A stretch of 19,315 bases of DNA, taken from the NCBI GenBank assembly GCA_900543525.1, contig UQRS01000041.1:1-19315 (forward strand), read 5' to 3'. This DNA comes from an uncultured Oscillospiraceae bacterium. GTDB lineage: Bacteria > Bacillota > Clostridia > Oscillospirales > Acutalibacteraceae. Shown here piece after piece: positions 15,274 to 19,315 of this stretch (position 1 is its first letter; every line of letters starts with the position of its first letter). The position numbers and the translations under genes are program-made. The notes under the pieces were generated by a model, which saw only the letters and a program-made list of their open reading frames with translations, ran no database searches and was not told the DNA's origin.

Positions 15274-15291
15274 TGTTACATCAACTCTCGT
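15263..15291 (-). terminator. Terminator or attenuator hairpin between ftsL and the PBP gene
   Basis: A 29-nt near-palindrome. In minus-strand RNA it forms a 13-bp stem with two adjacent G-U pairs and a UAA loop, followed by UUU. On the plus strand the two G-U positions become mismatches, so it is oriented for minus-strand transcription. The loop UAA is also the stop codon of the small frame at 15276-15350. Confidence 0.55.
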
Positions 15292-15350
15292 ATCATTCCG
15301 TTGTTCATCTGTTTGCCGGCAGCCTCCCTCGGCAGGAACATTTTAATCAT
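15276..15350 (-). CDS. Possible 24-codon leader peptide upstream of the PBP gene
   Basis: I recognise no family. The frame starts ATG ATT AAA ATG and encodes MIKMFLPREAAGKQ at its N-terminal end, finishing RELM. No good ribosome binding site is visible; a GGA lies too close to the first ATG and about 11 nt from the second. Two things argue that it is not random: MFLPRE also occurs in FtsL with three synonymous codon differences, and its TAA is exactly the loop of the hairpin at 15263-15291. It could be a leader peptide that couples translation to transcription of the PBP gene, a decayed partial copy of ftsL, or chance. Confidence 0.22.
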   Translation of the reverse strand: MIKMFLPREAAGKQMNNGMIRELM

Positions 15351-15374
15351 ATTCCAAAAGGGCGGGCCGCATGA

Positions 15375-15851
15375 CTATTCTTTCTCGGCCACGGTGGGCT
15401 CTCCCACCACCTCGGCCCAGCTTTCCGAGCCGGTGTGGATGTAGTTGACCTGATTCTTATCCTTCTTCTGCATGCCGAGCGCCTTGGCCGCCGCCTCCAC
15501 ATTGCTGAAGGAGATTTTGCGTTCCAGCTGCATCTCCAGCTGCGTCTGCTCATTGATCAGTTCGTTCAGTTCCTTATTGGCCGCGGTAAGCTGCGTCTCC
15601 ACCTCGGTCACCTGCACCCGCATGAAGATGGTGCTGCACACCATCGCCACCACCAGAAAGGTGGTGAAAATCGCGAAGGTGCGGCTTTTGCGCTCCTCCC
15701 GCTTTTTGCGGACGGCGCCCGCCTTGCCCGAGATGCCGGGCATTTTGATGATATTATCGGGCGTCCGCCGGTGCGCAGGCGCCTCCTGCCGCTTTTCTCT
15801 GGGCAGGAACATGTTGTAGTCATACGCCAGATTGTCGGTATAATATTTCAT
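15375..15851 (-). CDS. ftsL: FtsL-like septum formation protein
   Basis: Small bitopic protein expected to bind FtsQ/DivIB and activate the FtsW-PBP synthase. The 158 residues have a long charged cytoplasmic part (about 1-57), one transmembrane segment (about 58-77), a predicted coiled coil (about 80-115, with the run ELNELINEQTQLEMQLE) and a conserved-looking end VEAAAKALGMQKKDKNQVNYI (118-138) resembling the 'A-ALGM-P-Q-YI' end of FtsL/DivIC proteins. The protein diverges in sequence, so the name rests on topology and position between rsmH and the PBP. The start is unclear: ATG at 15849-15851 has no SD and a TTG at 15858-15860 is in frame. It begins 26 bp after rsmH, so coupling may help. 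The cytoplasmic part is longer than usual. Confidence 0.85.
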   Translation of the reverse strand: MKYYTDNLAYDYNMFLPREKRQEAPAHRRTPDNIIKMPGISGKAGAVRKKREERKSRTFAIFTTFLVVAMVCSTIFMRVQVTEVETQLTAANKELNELINEQTQLEMQLERKISFSNVEAAAKALGMQKKDKNQVNYIHTGSESWAEVVGEPTVAEKE

Positions 15852-15877
15852 ATTGTTCAAAACAAACCCAGCTTTCT

Positions 15878-16804
15878 TTATCCAATCCTCCGCACGGCGC
15901 GCAGTCGGGCGCTTCGGCTGCGGAGGTTATTTTCTATTTCTTCTTCCGACGGGGCAACCGACCTGCGCAGCGCCAGCTCCCCGCGCGGCGTCTTTCCGCA
16001 GACGCATACCGGAAAATCGGGCGGGCACTCGCACCCCTTGCAAAAGTCGGCAAACCGCCGCTTGACCATCCGATCCTCCAGCGAGTGGAAGGTAATGACC
16101 GCCAGCACTCCGCCGGGATTGAGGCAGCCGAACGCGCGATCCAGCCCGGTCGAGAGGCTCTCCATCTCCCCATTGACCGCGATGCGCAGCGCCTGGAAGC
16201 AGCGGCGTGCAGGATGGCCGTCCCGCCTTGCCGCGGCGGGTACCGAACGAGCAATCACCTCGCACAGCTGCGCGGTGGTAGCAATCGGCTCCTTCTGCCT
16301 TGCAAGGACAATGTTTTTCGCAATCCGAAAGGCGAACTTCTCTTCGCCGTAATCCCTGAAAATACGCGCCAGCTCTTCCGCCGACAAGGTCGCCACAAGG
16401 TCGGCGGCCGAAACGCCGGTTTTGCTCATCCGCATATCCAGCGGCGCGTCGCCGTGGTAGGAAAAGCCCCGCGCCGTGTTGTCCAGCTGAAAGGAGGAAA
16501 CCCCCAGATCCAGAAGGATTCCGTCCACGCCGGAAATACCAAGCTCGCGCAGCACCCGATCCATTTCGCAATAATTGCTCTGCACCACCGTGGCGGGATA
16601 GGTGCGCAGCCGCTCCGCCGCCGTCTGCACAGCGTCGGGATCGCGGTCAAGGGCGATCAGCCGCCCCCCGTCGGACAGGCGTGCGGCAATCTCTCTCGAA
16701 TGGCCGGCGCCGCCGGCTGTGCCGTCGACATAGATGCCGTCCGGCCGAATCGTCAGAACCTCCAGCACTTCCTTTAACAGTACCGGCTTGTGGACAAATT
16801 CCAT
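15878..16804 (-). CDS. rsmH: 16S rRNA (cytosine-1402-N4)-methyltransferase
   Basis: SAM-dependent methyltransferase that modifies C1402 in the ribosomal P site; formerly MraW. The 308-residue product begins with HKPVLLKEVLEVL and has the SAM-binding DGTAGGAGHS (27-36), the acidic ALDRD strand, ILLDLGVSSFQLD, ARGFSYHGDAPLDMRM and ITFHSLEDRMVKR, all family hallmarks. The cysteine cluster in FCKGCECPPDFPVCVCGK occurs widely in Firmicutes RsmH. ATG at 16802-16804 shares one base with the mraZ stop (TGATG), with GGAGGAG (16816-16822) inside mraZ, 11 nt upstream, so translation is probably coupled to mraZ. Confidence 0.98.
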   Translation of the reverse strand: MEFVHKPVLLKEVLEVLTIRPDGIYVDGTAGGAGHSREIAARLSDGGRLIALDRDPDAVQTAAERLRTYPATVVQSNYCEMDRVLRELGISGVDGILLDLGVSSFQLDNTARGFSYHGDAPLDMRMSKTGVSAADLVATLSAEELARIFRDYGEEKFAFRIAKNIVLARQKEPIATTAQLCEVIARSVPAAARRDGHPARRCFQALRIAVNGEMESLSTGLDRAFGCLNPGGVLAVITFHSLEDRMVKRRFADFCKGCECPPDFPVCVCGKTPRGELALRRSVAPSEEEIENNLRSRSARLRAVRRIG

Positions 16805-17226
16805 CAGAAGTCAATCTCCTCCATCAGTTTTGCGATGGATTCAGGCGTAGTCGCCTCCTGCTCTCCGGAGAAGCGGCCCTCATCCCAGATTTCGGCGTGA
16901 TCCGAAAGTCCGATGATCGAAACGTTTTTCTCCAGCCCAGCGTAATCCCGCAGAAGCTGCGGAATAATGACCCGGCCGGTCGCGTCGCACTCCAAATCGC
17001 TGGCGCTGGGATAAAGGAAAAGCTCCAGCTTCCTCGCCCGGGATTTCGGCAAAGCCCGGATTTTGTCGGTCAGTTTGTTCCATTCCTCTTCCGAATAAAC
17101 CGAAAGGCAGCAGTTTCCGTCCAGTCCCTTGCAGACGATCAGCTTGTCCCCCATCTTCTCCCGAAGCTTGGCCGGGATAAAAAGGCGGCCTTTTTTGTCC
17201 ATCGTATGCGCATAGGTTCCGTACAC
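16804..17226 (-). CDS. mraZ: Transcriptional regulator MraZ
   Basis: DNA-binding protein with two AbrB-like half folds; in species studied it forms ring-shaped oligomers and controls its own dcw operon. The 140 residues contain both signatures: DKKGRLFIPAKLRE (10-23) and DATGRVIIPQLLRDYAGL (81-98). The start is GTG at 17224-17226, supported by GGAGG (17236-17240) 9 nt upstream and by the typical N-terminus MYGTYAHTMD. It is the first gene of the cluster, with a strong promoter and a set of phased AGTGG boxes in the leader, fitting autoregulation. It overlaps rsmH by one base. Confidence 0.97.
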   Translation of the reverse strand: MYGTYAHTMDKKGRLFIPAKLREKMGDKLIVCKGLDGNCCLSVYSEEEWNKLTDKIRALPKSRARKLELFLYPSASDLECDATGRVIIPQLLRDYAGLEKNVSIIGLSDHAEIWDEGRFSGEQEATTPESIAKLMEEIDF

Positions 17227-17271
17227 AACTGCTCACCTCCCTCTTTTTTATCGGTTTTTGGAATTTTTAAA

Positions 17272-17316
17272 CCACTTTTAGCCAAATTCATGGTTTTATA
17301 AGCCACTTTAAGCCAC
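17272..17316 (-). promoter_or_regulatory. Probable MraZ operator: four phased GTGG/TTGG boxes
   Basis: On the minus strand the boxes AGTGGCTTA, AGTGGCTTA, TTTGGCTAA and AGTGGTTTA have their four-base cores at 17313-17316, 17303-17306, 17282-17285 and 17272-17275, with spacings of 10, 21 and 10 bp, so all face the same side of the helix. MraZ sites described in other bacteria are short G-rich direct repeats about 10 bp apart (TGGGN in E. coli, AAAGTG-type in mollicutes). The boxes start about 8 bp after the -10 and run into the mraZ leader, a position suited to repression. Confidence 0.72.
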
Positions 17317-17323
17317 TGGACTT

Positions 17324-17352
17324 ATTATAATGGGCGAAAAGGGCAATTGCAA
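17324..17352 (-). promoter_or_regulatory. Main promoter of the dcw cluster (PmraZ)
   Basis: TTGCAA (17347-17352) and a perfect TATAAT (17324-17329) are 17 bp apart on the minus strand. Transcription would begin near 17317, giving an mraZ leader of about 90 nt that carries the GTGG boxes. The -10 is ideal and the -35 matches 4 of 6 positions, consistent with sigma-A. Confidence 0.75.
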
Positions 17353-17450
17353 GGGGGTTAACATAAAAATAGAAAAACTTTTTTCGGCGCCTTGTGCCGC
17401 GGATCATGGGCAGGCACTATATCTTGTAACCGCTTGACCAATGCGCACAA

Positions 17451-17486
17451 AAAAAGAACGGCTGTTCAAAAACAGTCGTTCTTTTT
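17451..17486. terminator. Intrinsic terminator after the cohesin-like gene
   Basis: A hairpin with arms 17451-17466 and 17471-17486 around a CAAA loop, paired throughout apart from one position (G-U in plus-strand RNA, A-C in minus-strand RNA). T runs follow in both directions, seven on the minus strand and five on the plus strand, so it may be bidirectional. It isolates the upstream gene from the mraZ promoter. Confidence 0.8.
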
Positions 17487-17558
17487 CAAAATATTCTTCG
17501 CTAAACCGGCGGTTTCAGCCGGACGGAATGCCGCGGCCATCCGCCGAACCCGGGTAAA

Positions 17559-19037
17559 TCAGCCGGCGACAATCCTCTTCCGCAGCTCCACCACGTCCGA
17601 GACAGTCACCTTTCCATCCCAGTCGAGATCTCCCAATTTGGGTTGAAGGAGCGCCAGCTGCTGCTCCGCCGCGGTCAGAATCGCATATTCGGCGGTCAGC
17701 TGCTCCTGCTGCGCAATGCTCAGAGCGTCATAGAAGGTGCGCGCCTCCCGAATAGCGTCCGCCCTCTCGAACGTGACCTCGCCGATGGCGTAAATCAGCC
17801 TTTTGGCCTCTGCAATCTCCAGCTCGGAGATTTTGGCCTCCGCCGCGAGGAGGTCGGCATAGTTGGTCACCTGCGCCTTTTCCTCCTCACTGAGCCGGTT
17901 ATAGGCCCGCCGTGCACTCTCCACACACTGCCGCTCGCCGAGCAGGGTCACCTTGCTGACCCGCTGAATTTCAGAGATCACCGCCGCCACCGCATCGGAG
18001 ACGATCTTCTCCTCCACCCTGATCGTAAAGCTTTCCGTCCGGACAAAGTCGCTAAGCGACTTGCCCTTGGAGTCACAGATGTCCACCAGCGTAAAACCGA
18101 CGGAAATTTCCGTTCCCGGCGGCACATTCTTTGCCACTCTGAAGCTCAACACACAGAGCACGACCTCATCCACGGCGGCCGCACCCACCAGCTCAGGATC
18201 CACTACCAGCAGCTTAATCCGGCCGTCCGGCTGCTGCTGAACGCCGGCATACCAATAGCCGTCCGACCCATTGGTCGTGGGCGAGACGCGCTCCGTAGCG
18301 GCGAAACACTGGGTCACCAGATCCGTATCATAATGCAAATCCATTTCCAGGCCGCATATGGTTCCGTTGCCCGCCGCCGGCCCGCTGCAGTCGGCCGACA
18401 GCGCCTGCGCCCGATTCAAGGTGAGGAAAACCGACACCAGCTGCTCAGGGAAGGCGGTCACGGATGCCGCCGACAGCACAGCATACTGCTTTTGCGCGAT
18501 GGTCAGCGAGCCTGCCGCTGCCTCCACCCGATCGTTCAGCTTGTGAGGCGCGTTGTCGCAGATGTCCACAATTTCCGGCGTGAGGGCGACGGTGACGTCC
18601 TCCTCACCCGTGTCGGCCAGCTGGAATACCAGAACGGCAACCTCCACATCTCCTGCGGCGGTAAAGCCATTGTTGTACGGATCGCTGAGCATAATTTTCG
18701 CCCGATTCTTTCCCGCATACTCACGACTGTCCACCGTCCAGCCGGCACCGGCCCGCCCCTGCGCGTCGACAGCCGGCAGGCCGCTCTCCACGCCGATCAG
18801 CGCCGCCTTGCTCTGATCATACGAAAGGTTAAATTCTATCCCGCAGACATTGCCGTTGCCAAGGGCTTTCAGCGCGCCGGCGTTTTTCAGCGTCACCGGG
18901 ACGCGAAGCCGGCCGCCTCCCGGTCCGGTGACCGTCCCGATCTCCAGCACGGCCGTATCCTGCGCCGACGCCGGCAAGACGGCCACGCAGGAGAAAATCA
19001 GAAGAACGCTCAAGAAAAAACTGATCCACTTTTTCAT
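17559..19037 (-). CDS. Secreted protein with two cohesin-like domains, duplicated helical segment and half a dockerin
   Basis: No specific function can be named. The 492 residues start with a signal peptide (MKKWISFFLSVLLIFS, cleavage near ASAQ, residue 25-26). Two homologous beta-rich domains follow (about 28-180 and 185-342); each has an equivalent strand, NVCGIEFNLSYD (63-74) and TICGLEMDLHYD (226-237), and ends near VDICD. This resembles cohesin or related carbohydrate-binding folds. Next come two helical repeats (about 373-403 and 429-461) of the surface-protein kind (AYNRLSEEEKAQVTNYADL and FYDALSIAQQEQLTAEYAIL). The end, GDLDWDGKVTVSD, is one dockerin-type calcium loop (D470, D472, D474, D481); a full dockerin has two. 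ATG at 19035-19037 has GAGGGGG (19046-19052) 8 nt upstream. A cell-surface assembly or adhesion role is inference. Confidence 0.75.
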   Translation of the reverse strand: MKKWISFFLSVLLIFSCVAVLPASAQDTAVLEIGTVTGPGGGRLRVPVTLKNAGALKALGNGNVCGIEFNLSYDQSKAALIGVESGLPAVDAQGRAGAGWTVDSREYAGKNRAKIMLSDPYNNGFTAAGDVEVAVLVFQLADTGEEDVTVALTPEIVDICDNAPHKLNDRVEAAAGSLTIAQKQYAVLSAASVTAFPEQLVSVFLTLNRAQALSADCSGPAAGNGTICGLEMDLHYDTDLVTQCFAATERVSPTTNGSDGYWYAGVQQQPDGRIKLLVVDPELVGAAAVDEVVLCVLSFRVAKNVPPGTEISVGFTLVDICDSKGKSLSDFVRTESFTIRVEEKIVSDAVAAVISEIQRVSKVTLLGERQCVESARRAYNRLSEEEKAQVTNYADLLAAEAKISELEIAEAKRLIYAIGEVTFERADAIREARTFYDALSIAQQEQLTAEYAILTAAEQQLALLQPKLGDLDWDGKVTVSDVVELRKRIVAG

Positions 19038-19315
19038 CCATTTATCCCCCTCAAAAAGTACAGCAAACCTACCTCTTGTTTATAATGTAGCCCTATACCG
19101 TCGGCCGGGCGATTGCCTTTACAGGTTTATAATAGCAGTATACTAGCAGTATACTATAATTAAAAGGTATATTCTATGGCTAAATTATCCAATTTCATCC
19201 GGAATATTTTAGCGCCCTCCACGTTGAGGTCGTGCGCCCCTTCCGCAAAGGCTCGCATTTTTCAAAATTCATTTGTTTGAAAACGAGAGGTTTTAAGAGA
19301 AATCGAAAGAAATCC
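19038..19315. other. Non-coding right end of the window
   Basis: AT-rich DNA upstream of the cohesin-like gene. It holds that gene's ribosome binding site and the 11-bp tandem repeat. A 34-codon plus-strand frame starting at 19175 has an AAAAGG-type site upstream but no recognisable product, and short minus-strand frames are no better. I see no convincing gene, and no promoter with both hexamers at normal spacing. Confidence 0.5.
19134..19155 (-). repeat. Tandem 11-bp repeat upstream of the cohesin-like gene
   Basis: AGCAGTATACT occurs twice with no gap on the plus strand (19134-19144, 19145-19155). Each unit contains the 8-bp palindrome AGTATACT and, on the minus strand, a -10-like TATACT. 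It lies about 100 bp upstream of the gene. A tandem operator or promoter element is possible. Confidence 0.55.

Larger units (their letters stand above)
17227..17558. other. 332-bp intergenic region between the cohesin-like gene and mraZ
   Basis: This stretch holds no supportable gene. From left to right it contains the mraZ ribosome binding site, the phased GTGG boxes, the mraZ promoter, a 5-bp inverted repeat GTGCC/GGCAC (17394-17398 and 17413-17417), a 15-nt tRNA-like fragment (17427-17441) and the terminator of the cohesin-like gene. Confidence 0.7.

Noticed and set aside
19175..19279. A 34-codon plus-strand frame at the right end
   Set aside because: It has an AAAAGG-like site, but the peptide shows no features and is too short to support.
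1..19315. CRISPR arrays, insertion sequences, prophage genes, complete tRNA or rRNA genes
   Set aside because: No repeat-spacer array, transposase, phage protein or complete RNA gene was found on reading both strands.

Overview
All recognised genes lie on the minus strand, so the biology reads from right to left. The core, about 4.27-17.35 kb, is a division and cell wall (dcw) cluster: mraZ, rsmH, ftsL-like, a class B penicillin-binding protein with PASTA domains, murE, mraY, ftsW, murG, murA, ftsQ/divIB and ftsZ. The window suggests a GC-rich member of the Firmicutes, class Clostridia, probably the Oscillospiraceae/Ruminococcaceae. The reasons are the gene order (murG-murA-ftsQ-ftsZ with no ftsA), the PASTA-bearing PBP, a meso-diaminopimelate-type MurE (DNPR motif), AT-rich intergenic DNA with Gram-positive ribosome binding sites, and a neighbouring cohesin/dockerin-like secreted protein. 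The family-level assignment is inference.

Layout by position: the 5' end of a class II fructose-bisphosphate aldolase gene (cut by the left edge); prfB (release factor 2); prmA (L11 methyltransferase), with a promoter embedded in the preceding terminator; a cytoplasmic glycoside hydrolase family 2 enzyme; then ftsZ, ftsQ, murA, murG, ftsW, mraY, murE, pbp, ftsL, rsmH and mraZ. At the right end is a secreted protein with two cohesin-like domains, a duplicated helical segment and half a dockerin, followed by 278 bp with no convincing gene.

How the genes work together: MraZ probably controls its own operon through 10-bp-phased AGTGG/TTTGG boxes lying just downstream of a TTGCAA-17-TATAAT promoter. 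MurE, MraY, MurG and MurA build the lipid-linked peptidoglycan precursor. FtsW and the PBP polymerise and cross-link it at the septum. FtsL and FtsQ/DivIB connect them, and FtsZ forms the ring. murF and murD, usual members of this cluster, are absent from their expected positions and must be elsewhere.

The regulatory DNA between the dcw genes is the least ordinary part. Hairpins of terminator type lie between ftsL and pbp and between murE and mraY. The ftsL-pbp spacer also holds a 24-codon reading frame whose stop codon is exactly the loop of the hairpin and which repeats the MFLPRE motif of the FtsL N-terminus. I saw no phage, CRISPR array, insertion sequence, complete tRNA or rRNA, and no clearly new multi-gene system. 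The observations worth following are regulatory and the cohesin-like protein.
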